This document shows positions 9,759 to 22,190 of a stretch of 64,000 nucleotides of DNA, piece after piece. This DNA comes from Bremia lactucae (lineage: Eukaryota > Oomycota > Peronosporomycetes > Peronosporales > Peronosporaceae). Every line of letters begins with the position of its first letter. Position 1 is the stretch's first letter. Made by a program: the position numbers and the translations under genes. The stretch lies in contig NW_027152062.1 of assembly GCF_004359215.1 (NCBI RefSeq), forward strand, positions 960,614-1,024,613. The letters run 5' to 3'. The notes beneath the pieces are model-generated. The model made no database searches and was not told where the DNA came from. It saw nothing but the letters and a program-made list of their open reading frames with translations.

Positions 9759-11593
9759 AAGTCGCTAATCATTTAGGAAAAAATAGCAGCGTTTACACTA
9801 GTGTGCTGCATATACTGTAGTCCGACCAATTTATTTGCTTAAAGGCGCTCGAATGAGATTAAATTTTGAAGGAGACGATAATGAGGTAGTCAGCTGAAGT
9901 GACTTGAACAACTTTGAACGCAGTATGAGCATTTGAAAAAATAAAAAAATACTACCGCTTTTATTATTTTAGGATCAACGTGCCTTGCCGATGCTGCACA
10001 ACACGTTGATTGTGCTATTTTAAGCTTAATAAGAAAAAAACGAGCCTGAACATTGGGCCCGGAAGGCAAGACCTAGTAAAAGTGTTTTAATGAGTTATGT
10101 GGAGATTTTTTTAAATCACTTGCTCTTTTAACAGAGCTCACTTCTTACAGGTAACTACGTAATACATTGGACACTTCAAAAAGTGGTACAATTTGTAAGC
10201 GTACTGGCACTTGATATTCCAGCTAATTCAGCCAGTATGGGTGCAGCTGCTCCAAGCAAGCAAAAAGTTTTGTAGGCACAATTTGACACTGCGCCTATCA
10301 ATGTTGAGCACTTCTACTTGACTTATAATAGGAAAGTAAGCCTTCAACATCAATAAGATTTATTGTGGCAAAACAAAATCGCATCTAGCCCTTGGTCAAG
10401 ATTAAATCGAGCTCCGTTGTGTCGTGGTTGATAGAGGATGGCGCAAAATCATCACGGTTATTCAAGCAAAAAAATTGGTCAGAAAATTTCCATAATCTTA
10501 TGTTCGCAATGATAACACATATTACTTTATATGCGTGCAATCGCTTTTTGCATAAAATAAGCGCGCTTCTTGCAACGGTAATCTAGTCAATTCGCTTCAG
10601 CAGAAACGTCTCGAATTTAATATCTGAAACGACGAACGGTGCAAATCAGTTCCGAATATTGTAGACAGCGATGAACGACTTGGCACAGAAACACGAGGGT
10701 CCTGGTGGACATCTCAGCTATTCGCCCTGACGTAATCCACGTCGCACATCCATCCTATTTTTTTGCACACAGATCACGACGGGGTCATACACTGATAAGC
10801 CAAATTGTTATCTATCAATGTCGCTTGTCTTCTAGAAACGAGTATTTGCTCGTTTTGTGTAATTATGCCGATCTGCTGATATTATAGCTAAAAAACTAAG
10901 CGTCAGGTCGCGTGGTCCCACCTCAGAAGCTGCTCCGCAATAGCTCGATGCAAACTGTGTGCAGTAACTTAAACATCTGCGCACCTCGGTGGGACGATAC
11001 AGTTGCACTGCGGCCGTATGCTCAGCCGAGTTGGCGGTTTAGAAGTATTGCCCACGCCCGTCGTTGCGGTTTCAACCTAATGAGGTCGCCACGATGTTTT
11101 AAACAGTGTCCTGATGTAAGAAATCATTTCGGATATTTACTCGCAACCACTGCTTTTCTGAACCTAGCATCTAGACGGCACCTCGCGATGGACAAATTTT
11201 AGAATTATGCTGCTTGCTTGATCTAAAGATCAAATCATATTTCGTAATGTTTCAGCATGGTTTTCAACCACATGTTTGAGCAGACAAGATTACCGTAGGA
11301 TTGTCCTCGCAAACTCTTGCTGCGGTTGGATAACCGTGAGATTTCCCCTAGTATCGAGCCTTGAGCCCCAAATAGGCATTTCTTAACGTCAGCAGGCTTT
11401 GCGTCGCTTCAACGCACTCTAAAAATTTCTCTGAGTTACTAACACCGTGTATGATTGTGAGCGTAAAATGTCGCTGATTATCCCTTTCCCTTCCCTATGG
11501 TCAAAGAGAAAGCCACCGGCATAAAACGCCACACCTCAACACGCCGCGGCTCCTACACCACTTTACACTACCTTATCATCACACTTGACAAAG
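9759..11593. other. Intergenic, no recognisable gene
   Basis: 1.8 kb between eIF4E and the HAD gene. Short frames occur on both strands but none shows a domain, and none has a copy elsewhere in the window. A pyrimidine-rich stretch (CCCTTTCCCTTCCC, about 11484) lies ~100 bp upstream of the next ATG and may belong to its promoter. Confidence 0.5.
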
Positions 11594-12403
11594 ATGGCGT
11601 TCGCACACGCGGTCGAGACACTACGGCCAATGAGGTCCGTATCGCCTGTAACAGCTACGGCTCCAATGCGGCATTCAGGAAGTGTCGGCCCCAGTTCCGT
11701 CCGAGATCGCACTGTTGTCGTCTTCGATTGGGATGACACGTTGTGCCCCAGTTCCTGGCTTCACGTTCAAGATCTGCTCCCCAAGTATCGCGGGGATCAA
11801 AGAATTGTCAAGCGCGAGCAGCGAGAAGTGCTCTTCCTGATAGATGCGCACGTTGCGCGGCTTCTCCAAAAGGCTGTGGCCTATGGTCCCGTATTTATCG
11901 TGACTGCCGCCGAGAAGGGCTGGATTGAAGCTTCCGCCGCTCTCTACCTGCCCACTGTTAAGAGCATGTTGGCTCTTGCAGATATCCACATTGTTTCGGC
12001 ACGTAGTTGGTACGAACAAAATTTTGGCCTCGGCGGTGACTCAGCCACCTGGAAGCAAGAGGTGATGGAACTCATCGCCCGCAAATGTTTTACAAATGGA
12101 ACTGCCCAACAATTTGGCGCACGCCCATATTTACAAAATTTTGCCCCTCAAAGCGCATTTTTCAATCTCGTTTCAATTGGTGATTCGATGGCAGAACGAG
12201 ATGCGTGTTTTGCTGCCGTTCAGAATGTATGTCAAACATTTGCCAAAACCCTCAAGTTTATCGAGCACCCCAGTGCTGAGGAAGTACTCCAACAGGTAGA
12301 ACTCACACACGATTCGTTTGAGCAAGTGTGCGGATGGCATAACAACTTAGACTTGCGGCTATCCCGTGAGCAGTTAGACGAATTGCGCGGGTCGCCTATT
12401 TAA
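11594..12403 (+). CDS. HAD-superfamily hydrolase-like protein
   Basis: 269 residues from the first ATG (an in-frame TTG 9 bp upstream is ignored), single exon. After a Ser/Thr/Pro-rich N-terminus of about 38 residues comes RTVVVFDWDDTLCPSSW, the HAD motif I DxDxT (Asp45 nucleophile, Asp47 acid/base). FIVTAAEKGWIEASA resembles motif II (Thr), and VSIGDSMAERDACF (about residue 200) matches the motif IV acidic loop. The HAD fold hydrolyses phosphate esters or similar through an aspartyl-phosphate. The substrate cannot be told from the sequence. The N-terminal extension could be disordered or a weak organelle signal. No introns or operon-like partners. The next 300 bp downstream hold no gene. Confidence 0.85.
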   Translation: MAFAHAVETLRPMRSVSPVTATAPMRHSGSVGPSSVRDRTVVVFDWDDTLCPSSWLHVQDLLPKYRGDQRIVKREQREVLFLIDAHVARLLQKAVAYGPVFIVTAAEKGWIEASAALYLPTVKSMLALADIHIVSARSWYEQNFGLGGDSATWKQEVMELIARKCFTNGTAQQFGARPYLQNFAPQSAFFNLVSIGDSMAERDACFAAVQNVCQTFAKTLKFIEHPSAEEVLQQVELTHDSFEQVCGWHNNLDLRLSREQLDELRGSPI

Positions 12404-12888
12404 GTTGCGAAAGCGCCAGCGCACTAATTATGCCCGAAGCTTTTTTAGCTTTAATTGATAGGGTTGTCCACTAGGGACTGTAATGACCACGTAAAATGAA
12501 TGTATAAAGGCATTAGTAATCTAAACACTGCTTGTGTTTTTTTGTCGATTACTGAGCTGTGCATCCTTTCTGCTCTCAATTTAGCCGTCACGGCAGAGCA
12601 TATCGGACAGCTCTTACTCGGTGCTTTTTACCTCGTTTGCAACTCTCTTATCCTTAAGATTTCAAATTTGGTATTTGATTTTTTAAATCAAGTATAGGTG
12701 ACATTATCACGATTGATGTTTGTCAAAGGGCTTCTTATTCCAAACGCTTTAAAAATCTTTGTTCAATTTGCTCGGGATTTTTCCACGACATTTCTTCAAC
12801 AGTTGCAGAAGCGCATATATGGCCTTCGGTCGATTGTTATTCTTCTGTCCTAGGTGAACACCATCTCTGTCGCATTTCAAAACACCTG
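12404..12888. other. Intergenic, AT-rich
   Basis: 3' flank of the HAD gene. No supported gene; a hydrophobic 65-residue frame at 12500-12697 has no ATG and no domain. Confidence 0.4.
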
Positions 12889-12998
12889 GTAGAGCCAGTA
12901 TAGCGTCTACTGGCTCTACCAGGCGTTGGTTAAAATCCCACGCCCATGGATATTCTGTACAGAAATAGAATATCCATGCAAATGGGCGTGGGATTGAA
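12889..12998. repeat. Two adjacent hairpins (inverted repeats)
   Basis: Hairpin 1, 12889-12926: arms CCTGGTAGAGCCAGTA and TACTGGCTCTACCAGG, perfect, with a 7-nt loop. Hairpin 2, about 12936-12998: arms start ATCCCACGCCCAT and end in the complementary ATGGGCGTGGGAT, continue through GGATATTCT/AGAATATCC, and have a small bulge on one side. They are separated by about 10 bp. An unassigned 93-residue minus frame (12749-13030) runs across both. Confidence 0.8.
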
Positions 12999-14260
12999 CA
13001 TCTTGGATTATTTCTTCCAAGGATGAACATTGGTGCTCAGGAGGAGGTAGCATGTTGGGAGGAAGAAGCGAGTAGCGGAATAGGAGCACAAGTCGGAAGT
13101 AGAGTTTACAAGATTAGACAATTGTTCTCTATTTACACAGAAAAAAGGGTAATTTCAAGCTGAAACGAGGGGCGACGTTTCATACTTGCCTGGCATTCAC
13201 ACTTGCCCCCCGAGGCACGCCAGATACTCTTTTACTGAAGGATGAGTGCTTTTTCACACTTGCTCCCTCCCCGTGGCAGGTCACGTGCTTAGGGGGGTAT
13301 GTGTGCATCAATTTAGCGTTGATTATTGGATACTTTATCCAATTCGAAAGTGGATGTATCGCTCAGGGTGCGTCGATTTAGTAATTCCTTAAATAATAAA
13401 TAATAGGGATTCCTTATTCAGCCCACACCGGTCAAATATTTTTCGGAAGTCGTGGCTCCTAATTCGTCAGAAAACATGGAAAGAATTAATTATGTTAAAT
13501 TACGCTAAAATAAAAATAAAATAAAACGCTGGGATTCGCATTTTTTTCTACTTAACCAAAAAAAAAAATCCACATTTCTAACAAAATGTTGCTTTGTTGA
13601 TGCTGTGGTACTTTGCTTTAGTTGATGATGATACTGGTGATGCTGCTGGGGTTGCTGTGCAAAGAGCTCAAGGTTGTGTATTTCACTGGTAACTTCTACT
13701 TGTCAATGACCAGATTCTTGTCACCGTATGATAGCCTTGAACAAAACAGTCGATGCTGCAGCTAGAGAGGACACGATTTTCAACACGTTGGCGATTTTCA
13801 ACACGCAGGCAAAAATATGAGCTTTAACTTATTCAATTTCTCTATAAGCTACCTTTTTTGTGCGTTTGACAACAAGAACATAGCCTTCTTGTGGTGCATA
13901 GACATTAATTGCTGCCTTTGCTTATTCCAAGGAGGCGGCATGTTTGACGGGTGGTGCGAGGCTGTTCATTGCGATTTAAATAGAAATGTTGAAACTGTTC
14001 AAATTGGCTCAATATGACTGTCGAAACGATGCGGTAATGAAAATGCTGTGGTAAAATAAACACTTGCCAAATTCTTCCAGACCAATTTGAAGTCACGACT
14101 CTTAATAAGTTTACAGTCATTCTTCTGGTATCGTATAGCCCCGGTGGCAGGCAGATCCTATAAAGTAATAAAAATTATAAATTTTAAAGCTGGTAATGAT
14201 ACATATTTTTTATTGAAGGGGTTCACAGCTGTTTTTTAGGGAGGATCAGCCAGCTTATTA
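12999..14260. other. No recognisable gene
   Basis: Repetitive-looking, partly homopolymeric sequence (poly-A runs near 13510-13570). A minus frame at 13905-14120 with LNRNEQPRTTRQTCRLLGIS faintly resembles a helix-turn-helix of a DNA transposase, too weak to call. Confidence 0.4.
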
Positions 14261-14269
14261 CTTAGTCTT

Positions 14270-14420
14270 CCTTAGTATTTACTTTAAGTTACTTAGGCAC
14301 ACTGACCAAGTTTACAACCTTATCTGCACATCGTACTCGAAGGCAGCTTACCTTCACTATTACAAGTGTAGGTTAGCTAATACTGAGACAGTATTAGCGA
14401 AAGGTACCCTGTCACATCAC
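14270..14420 (+). repeat. Diverged LTR end related to Gypsy family D
   Basis: The segment TTACAAGTGTAGGTTAGCTAATACTGAGACAGTATTAGCGAAAGGT (here in pieces: TTACAAGTGTAGGTTAGC, ACAGTATTAGCGAAAGGT) aligns with 51920-51970, the 3' end of the family D LTR, and continues into a CCCTGTCACA end in place of CCCCGTTACA. Old and truncated on the left. Confidence 0.55.
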
Positions 14421-15707
14421 CCGGGTGATAGGTCTTTATATTCACTGTTGTTAATATATTGTGAGCCGGCATTGCTGCCATCAAAGCAGAATGGTGATGA
14501 ATATAACGAGCTGGTGATGGGGAAGGGTGATGGCGCTATTATGCCAAATCCACACTTTAACCATTTTTCTTAGCTTTAAGACAGCAAAAGTTACGAATAA
14601 AATGTGCGTACCGCCAATGTGGAAGCTTGCGCCAGCTAGCGCAGCGAGCAATGATGAGAGCGCTACAAATTAAGGTACATTTGCTTCTCAGTTGGGTCAA
14701 AACCCAACACCTGCCTTTACCCTTTCTATATGGAGAGTTCGACGCAGAAGCGTCTAAGCGTAAAGCTCAATCGACGGCACATGAGCGTGTCCAGTATGCG
14801 CCATAAGTTCGCGGTTATCGAGAGCGGCTATGTGACTGGTGGTATACCACCTGTACCACCTTCATCGGAATGGCCAGGGTCGGATAGAATTAGTATGTCG
14901 CTCCTTAAGCGCAATTATAGACGCTCATAAATTTTACTGTGTCTACCGCTCGTTAAAGCTCAAAAGAAATAACTTGGCATTTTTCCCGAATCCCGGTCAT
15001 GTTGAGCTCTAATGAAACAACCGGCCAATACCAAGCAGAATTCCAGCGCCTTTTCCAATTAGCGGAGCAACGATCGCAGCGAATCAACTTCGCTATATCT
15101 CGTGAAAGAGAAGTCATGGATATTACTGTAGATCCTGCTCCTCATCAGCAAGCTGCTTGTGCAAGTCCATCTGGTACTAGCGGAGTGGCTCCAGTTGGTG
15201 CCCATTTTCATAAGTAGGCACCATTGCCGCCACGTCGACGCGTAGGGCATCGACCGGTTCTTACGAGTCGAAACTCTTCGGGTATTCCGTCCATTGGAAT
15301 GAGATCTGAAGCTATACTTCACAGGGTGGTGGGCCAGCAGCTATACAACAAGAAGCGTTGGTAACCAGCGCGTCCACCAATGCAGGCGGCGCCTAAGGAG
15401 TGACATGCATGCTCTTCTACTCGTGGAAGCCTATCCTGCTTGCATTCCGTCGCAAGTGTAGAGCGCTGCCACTGTCCATCGGATCGATGATATCGAAGGT
15501 CAAGTCTTGTGGCTGATATCATTTTTCTGCGATGTTTGCTCGATCGATCGCTAAGAGTACGAACAACTAACTTCGGCTGAGCTTTTTGTCGCAATTGATG
15601 CTAAAAGACTCACGTCAAGCGCGCAGACCGCCTCGCTTCCAAGGCAAGGTGGGAAAATAAATTGACTGGAGGTTATCCATCTTCTGTGTGGCCCCACGTG
15701 AACGAAC
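14421..15707. other. Unassigned region with short frames
   Basis: Frames at 14730-14930 and 14999-15217 (plus; the second has a true ATG and the polar stretch QYQAEFQRLFQLAEQRSQR) do not resemble a known family. They may be remnants of an unidentified element. No other copy is present in the window. Confidence 0.3.
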
Positions 15708-16206
15708 GTAGGCGGGCACGTCTTCATGCGGCCACGCTATACTTAAGCAAACACCCTAGCACAGCGAAGAAGCGGTTTGACCGTCTACTCTCGTGTGCCG
15801 TGAGGTAGTTGTGGTGGGCGCCTTAGCGACCTCACCCAACGCACTAAGTACTCTGGTAAACGTGTCGTCACGGAAGCGGTGATCCGACTCCGTGCGCACT
15901 TACCAAGTAGGAAGTAGTTTTCAGACTGATTTATATTTAATCGTATTAAATATAAATATCTTTTCTTACCAATCATAAAACGTCATCTCTGTAGATAAGA
16001 CTAATATGTATTGCGAGCGTATCTTTTTAAATACCTCGTGTAACGATTACGCTAGGCGTCATCCCTCATAATGTGAATGCACCTATGTGAACCACACCCA
16101 AGTGGTGTATCTAAATACTTTAATTAAGTAATTGACCACCCCCTTAAGTACACAAAGTGTACTTTACGGGGACTGTGTAACACTAGGGCAACTTTAGCCC
16201 GTTACA
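15708..16206 (-). repeat. LTR of Gypsy family A, copy 2 (near full length)
   Basis: About 499 bp, left end GTAGGCGGGCACG and right end CTTTAGCCCGTTACA. It matches 2394-2790 over its left part and the reverse complement of 3695-3820 at its right end. It is positioned as the 3' LTR of the minus-strand element remnants on its right (16207-20320). Confidence 0.85.
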
Positions 16207-16559
16207 ACGAATGCTTGACTCACGGTCGGTGTCATCATCGGTCACCTTATAAGGATAGAATAGAGGTGTATTGCGGATATACATATCGTTTCATATGGCT
16301 CACGTGATATATGGCGTCTTCATATACAGCGGGAGGGTAAGCCTATAAGTCTAAGTCCAACCTCCTCAACCACCGCAAAATTGTCCTATGAAGCGCGGCA
16401 GAAATGTAGTAGCTTCACCAAGTAATACAAACAGTGTATTTTTGGGTAAATTGCTTGTTTAAAGTCGGTCAGTTTGAATTTCATGTTTGGAATCTCGCAT
16501 GACCACAAGGGCAGGACGGTCTCGTTATGTTTGTGGACAGACTGAGAACAATGAAGTAA

Positions 16560-16985
16560 TCACCAAAATGTAGCACCACGATTTTAGGCAAGGAGGCAGC
16601 TCAATTGTTGATAGATCACGTTTATCGACTACACGGGGTGCCTGAGTCCATAATATTAAACCGGGATCCGTGCTTTACGTCCGGTTTCTGGCGTCATGTG
16701 TTTGAGCGGCAGGGTAACAAGCTCCACATGTCAACGGCCAATCATTCCCTGACCATCGGTAAGGCTGATTGGGCCAATCGAGTTGGGGCGAATGCATTGC
16801 GCACAGTGTGAATGGAGCAAACAAGTGCCTTTATGTGAGTTCACTATCAATAACAGTGTCCAAGCTAGTACGGTTGATACAACATTTTATACTAACGGAT
16901 GCGCGACCCTCAGGCGCCGTCTTTTTTTGCGCGCAGCCCGAATCTTTGTAAGGGAAGACCCCTTACTCGATCGAGAATGAAGGAC
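16560..16985 (+). pseudogene. Gypsy integrase core fragment, plus strand
   Basis: Translation gives LLIDHVYRLHGVPESIILN with RDPCFTSGFWRHVFERQ, KLHMSTANH and WANRV, the rve catalytic core around the second catalytic Asp. The usual S-D-R is L-N-R, so the Asp is replaced by Asn. The block that normally reads T-D-G-Q-T is T-I-G-K-A. A further piece (INNSVQAST) follows in another frame. It is in opposite orientation to the surrounding family A copy. Confidence 0.7.
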
Positions 16986-17349
16986 ACAGTTTCGCCGAAG
17001 TGACGATGTCCCAAGGGGGGCATTAGTCTACGGTTGAAACTTGCCCTGGTGACTCTGCCAGTTAGAAGTGATTACGGCACCTACAGGTATCAGTGCGGGG
17101 TCATGGCAAGACTGCTTTTGCTCCTTGACGAAAACGATGTTTCGTTACTGGCAGCTGCGCCACGACAGATATGATAGGCGACCGGATGCTAAAAGGTGAG
17201 CGAATCTCAATGCTTTGTTGAATAACTATTAGGCAAGAAACGAAGAGTTCGAAATGAGATGGCATGCCCACAGGATAAGCTATACAATACGCGTCCAACC
17301 TGGTCGCGAAATCAATGAAATATTACGTGGAAGACGAAGTATTATTGAG

Positions 17350-17872
17350 TACTGCTACCGGGTATCGGCAGTGACATCAATGGCGCACTGCTAGACGGTA
17401 TAGGCTTTCTGCGCTGACGCTGTTCGAAAAGGCTAACATAGTTGGCCAGCCACCAATATCAGGTGAAGCCACCAAAATTCCTCTGGCACTCAAGTGCTTA
17501 GCACAGCCCAGATGCCAATTTGATGGGGCATAAGGAGCTCGTGAAGTATCTTCAGCTTGATATTATTGTCATAGGGACATAGTTTCTCAAGGGATCACAA
17601 TGGGACAGCTAATGCCATCCCAGGCCATCGCTTTAACTAAACCGACTAAGCTTCGTCTTCAAGTGCGACGGATCGGTGCCCTTTCGTTCATCGAAGTGAT
17701 CCAACAGCAGGCGACAATGTTCGTCTTAAATAAAAAGCTCGACGACTCAACATTTGCCTTAAAAACAAGCACTCTTTCCTTGGGTCCAACCTCAAAGCCT
17801 GATCTGCGCTGTAACGCGTCAGCCAAGACATTTTTCTTACCTTGTTTGTATTCAACTTTGATATTCAAGTAG
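17350..17872 (-). pseudogene. Gypsy family A RNase H end and integrase zinc region, copy 2
   Basis: 17868-17659 encodes the RNase H tail with IKVEYKQGKKNVLADALQRR. Below it, 17590-17350 matches the copy 1 integrase DNA at 90-330, with several indels. No frame is open throughout. Confidence 0.7.
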
Positions 17873-18268
17873 AGCAGAATGTAAGTCTTTTCGACATCAT
17901 AGGCGAGTGAGTTTATTTCGATCCGAAAGCGATGCGTGATACGTATACATTACAAACAATTTGGTGCTCAACAGGTAAACCCGAAGCTTAACAGTACAAA
18001 CTTAAACTAAAGTAGTTCCTCTTAAGCACAACGTAATTATGTTCGCAGCTTTTAAAAGCCGGGACTTGTAAGAGATGACGCATGTTTCTGCAGTAGTGCG
18101 CTGCCGATTGCACAATTACTTGCATCACAGACGACGCTAAACGGCTTGTCCGTGTTTGGCAATGCCAATGCCGTGATTCAACAAGAGATTGCTTCTCTGA
18201 TGTGAACCCTTCTACCCGATTTTCTTACATAATCCATTCTGTATCCCAATAAGGAGGTCAGACAAGAG

Positions 18269-18660
18269 CTAAGCCCGCTCCGCAAAGGTTTTGCTGCAAC
18301 TATGCAAGTGAAAAACAAGCCCTAGGAATCGGTGCAGATTCTTCATATCGTGAAAGTGGCCTTCCTTAACAGCCTTGTCATATTCTGGGTCTGCTCGTAC
18401 TCCCTGTGTACCTACGATGCAACTCAGTTCAGGTATCTCGGAGACCCCTATGACACAATTTTGCAAGTTGACGAGCAATTCGGCGTCACACAGAGTCAAC
18501 AACAACTTCCAAATGACGCTTGTGCGAATCTATTTCGCTCAGTCAGTCATCGGCCCTATTATGCACGAATACATCGTCAAAGTAATCGAGTATGTAGGCA
18601 CGGCGCTGACGCATTATGTGAGCTACCACTCGATTCAATGTCCCTGGTGCGTTTTTAAAC
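18269..18660 (-). pseudogene. Gypsy family A RT fragment, copy 2
   Basis: 18505-18269 gives LLTLCDAELLVNLQNCVIGV, then LSCIVGTQGVRADPEYDKA and LHRFLGLVFHLHS, the RT connection region seen in copy 1 at 1250-1000. The YFDDVFVH region is visible upstream (about 18560-18590) only as DNA similarity with indels. Confidence 0.7.
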
Positions 18661-19621
18661 CTTCGCCATCACAAGCCACTCCCAAAGAATGTGCTTGGTA
18701 TTCTAACTACCGCTTTGCTATATCGGACTCTTTTAAGAGTATTTAATAGTAGCAATCCTTCAAACAAACGCGAAACGTTAGTTGACTTTCTGATTAAGTT
18801 CAACAAGACATTTTTATCGGAACGGTGCTTGCTCCGATATAGTGGCGACCATGACGTTTGACGTATTGGCAACGAACTTCTGATTGTGTTAGACACGATA
18901 TTGATTGCATAAGCCTCTTCAATAGCACATGCCTTACAGTGTCCTGCGCAAATTTATTACTGTTCGTGCAGTAAGTCTATCCATGGTTGGTGTTTGCCAA
19001 CCATAGGATGCTTAGGGTAAGGTTATACAAATTGCTCATACCTAGCACCATGGACTTCTCTCAGCAGGAGAAGTCATGAAAATCAAAGGCGAATTTTTCT
19101 TGGCTCTCCTCAGATTTACGAACGCTCCGTTCGCTAACCAAAATGTCGCTTTTTCTCGCTTGCCATCCTGTCAAAGCGACTCATAAATTGCTGCTCTCTT
19201 TTGGAGCCGCGAGTTTCACAGAAATTCTAGGATGAACCCAAATCCGCGAAAGGGGTCATCACGTAGTCATCCCCTCATACACGAGCGCTATAGACCCAAC
19301 AGGGTTGATGTTCGATATTTTGGAACCTCAGCGACAATCCTACCCTTTTGTCCGATAACTGTGAAGTTTTAAGGGTAGCTTCAAAGCTTGCATCCGTAAG
19401 GCATCCCGCCTTTACTGCGCTTCTGCACTTCCCTAAACCGTCAGCAGTCGATGATCAACCCGTGTGCAGTTCGCGGTTCTTGCCATCGCCCTTCGGGTAG
19501 GGTGCCATCTTGCTAGGCATCTTAGCACTAGCCATAAGAAAGATGGCCGCACTTATAGCAGACAACGTCTGCGCTGCCCAGATCCATATGAGTGGCAATC
19601 AGCATTTCAGCCGATGGCTAA

Positions 19622-20236
19622 TTACGAGCTGTAGTCAAGGCACTGTAGTTGTGTGCTCTTAAAGAAAGTACTCGAACTGTCTCTTTCATCGTCGACATGT
19701 CCCGTTGGTCCGTGTCGCAGTCCGTTCATGAACGTGGGCACCTTAATAATTTTCGGTATCGGACCACAGTAATGGATGCCAACAGCGAGCGCATTTCCTT
19801 CACATACTCTTGCAGCGATTGCTGCGCCTGCCATGCTTTAAAGAAGCGCATCTTAAGCAATACTTCGATGCTCGGCGGCTGATCCATGGTGCGAATCTTT
19901 GCATTAAGATATCTCATAAAAGGAACGCCTTACTGTTCGCCATAAGCGCCGTTCCTAAGAACTCTGAGGCCTTTTCGTGCAAATGGGGCATGGCGTTCGA
20001 CATCATCGAAGTGTCGTAATCACGATCTGCGCCACACCGTCTTCCCCCACGACTAACAGGCAGTAGACGATTCTGTGAGTTTTATTTTTATCAAACTTGA
20101 GCTGGTCTAATTGAATGGAGACAGGCTGCGTCACAACAGTCCTGTTAAGATTCCGAGCCCACTCATGAAGAAGCTCATCCTGATTCTTACTGATAGACTC
20201 AGCCGCATCATGGGTATGTCCTTCGGACGCGTACAT
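19622..20236 (-). pseudogene. Gypsy family A gag fragment, copy 2
   Basis: 20236-20003, 19917-19726 and 19834-19622 together give the gag pattern seen in copy 1: MDQPPSIEVLLKMRFF, LQEYVKEMRSLLASI and PTFMNGLRHGPTG, with frameshifts between them. Confidence 0.7.
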
Positions 20237-20320
20237 ACCCTATCCAAGCATAAACGCCTCAAAATGATCCATCTGAGCAACTTGTTGCTTAGACATGGCG
20301 CTCTATCAATTTAGTAGCCA

Positions 20321-21009
20321 GTGTAAAGTAAGCTTCAGCAACACATCATTGTGTTTTATATCGCGGTAGTATCTCGGTCGGTAACGTAATGCTAGTACCA
20401 AACATATCTCTGTCGCTACATAATGCTAGTCTCAAACATAGTTGTATTCTCACTTCTATAACAAGATAAGCAAAGCGGTCGGCGTACATACAGAACAGAA
20501 TAAGCTTTAGGCAGGCATGGCTGATACTTGCAAACCAAAAAAGCCGATTTTTTTAAAATTGCCTCTGATTGGGAATACTCGGGCTTTCTTGCTTCGATTA
20601 CTCTTAAAAATCATCTTTGCTGTTTGGCTTAAGCCCAAATTGTTTTCAATTCGCTCTTACTAAGTCAATTGTCGAGCATTCAGCGAAGTGATCATAATTG
20701 TGCCCGGAGGAAAAATATTTTTGTAGCGTATGGATTGCAAGCATGGATTTTAAAATTCTAAAGTCAATATAGCTGCCGTGTTATCAGCTTAACCTAACTG
20801 TGGTGCCCATCAGAATATTTCAAGGATTGCAACTAATACAAACCGTTTCATATTATGATAGGATGGAGAACGCTCATTCGAAACAAAAATGACCGTCACA
20901 ATAGCGCTGCAATAGCAACATTTTTTGCGCTAGGTCGTGGAGTCGGCCCGATTCTCCTTTGCGTTACGGACACAACAGCGATTTGAGGCAGCGCAATTGA
21001 AACGAAATG
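20321..21009. other. No recognisable gene
   Basis: AT-rich sequence with a short imperfect duplication (TAATGCTAGTACCAAACATA and TAATGCTAGTCTCAAACATA, 20388-20445). Nothing else supported. Confidence 0.4.
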
Positions 21010-21140
21010 TTTGTTACAAATATTATTTCCTATAGAAGAAATAAATAATATTTGATCCTATGAGAAGAAACAAATAAAGATGTACAAAATTAGTATCTAA
21101 ATTAAGTTTAACTTAGTAGTTCCAATATTACCAAATCCAA
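21010..21140 (+). repeat. LTR fragment, Gypsy family D
   Basis: ATTATTTCCTATAGAAGAAATAA through TTCCAATATTACCAAATC follows the 5' part of the family D LTR (51520-51615 and 33940-34050). Truncated on both sides. Confidence 0.65.
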
Positions 21141-22190
21141 GAATTTGTCGATCGCTATTACTTGTTCACGAGGCAATGTCCACTGCTTCATGACACAGTA
21201 TTTCGAACCTGGAATCAGGTTGATTTCGTGTCGAGTGCCTTTTACCTTAGGCATCTCGCACGGTACGGACTTAGGGTATGCATCCTTATATTTTATTTAA
21301 TCTTTATATGTAGGATTCGTCTTACGATTGGGATATAAAACGCTCGATCCGAGCCTTCACGATTGGGATGTAAAACATTCCATCCGAGCCTTCTCATCGA
21401 GGACACTTTCGTCCATGGATGAGCTGCTGAGAGCCCGTTCGTTCTCATGAAATACTACTGCCGACAGAATATCGGCCACGTACTTGTCATCTATGACGAG
21501 TACACAGATCCGCTTGACTATGCCACTACGCAGATCACGCAAGAACCGTTTCGGTTCCAGCGTTGGCAATTGAGATATCTCCGAAGTTATATTCAAGGGC
21601 GCTATCAAATCAAGTGTATATGCGCATACACTTGATCCATTGTTTAATAATACAATTGTTGTATCACCTGGGAACCTTTGACCACAGGTGTATGTGAACT
21701 TGTTAACGCAAATTCTTGGCGACTTTTTCTCTCAAGTTTAATTTGGGGACTTTCTCCCCCAATCGCTTCTAGCTGTGGTTGCGCAACGATAGCCTCCCTA
21801 ATTGCTTCTGGCTGTGGTTGCGCAACCAAGATCAACTCTCCAGTCGATTTTAGGACTTTCGCGCTGTCTCTTATCGACAGACGTTTCAAATTCTCTTAGA
21901 TGTTGCTTTCCAAGCAAGCATCCTTGTTTTCGTACCACTTAACTTATTCGACTGGTCGAAATTCGACGCCGCCTGTGCTTGTGCTTGTGCACAGCCGTCG
22001 AGATCTACCTCCACAGTGGAATAAGTATTCACACTGAGGTATTGTGCAGTAGTGCAAACGACTGAACCACAAGTGATGCCATCGCACCCGCTCGTAGGAC
22101 ATCTACACGCTTGTGAACGCTCCAAGACGCTCACCCGATGGCCATCTGATGGACGAGAGGCAGGCATCATCACGACTTGATGCTTTTAGT
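21141..22190 (-). pseudogene. Gypsy pol fragment, protease-RT linker
   Basis: Several broken minus frames, including one with VAQPQPEAIREAIVAQPQLE (21889-21644) and one with SRPSDGHRVSVLERSQACRC (22173-21886). They match the linker between protease and RT at 42267-41160 and 39235-38700. It contains two short tandem duplications: GATTGGGATRTAAAACRYTC (21325-21390) and CTGTGGTTGCGCAAC (21770-21825). Confidence 0.65.

Larger units (their letters stand above)
15708..20320 (-). mobile_element. Ty3/Gypsy family A, copy 2 (degraded)
   Basis: Minus-strand remnants in the order gag (20236-19622), RT (18660-18269), RNase H end and integrase (17872-17350), then the LTR at 15708-16206. 17350-17640 is clearly the same sequence as 85-375 in copy 1. 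A foreign integrase piece on the plus strand sits at 16560-16985. No 5' LTR was found before 20340. Confidence 0.75.

Noticed and set aside
10392..11202. Several 60-96 codon plus frames between eIF4E and the HAD gene
   Set aside because: No domain, low complexity, no second copy; compatible with chance in intergenic DNA.
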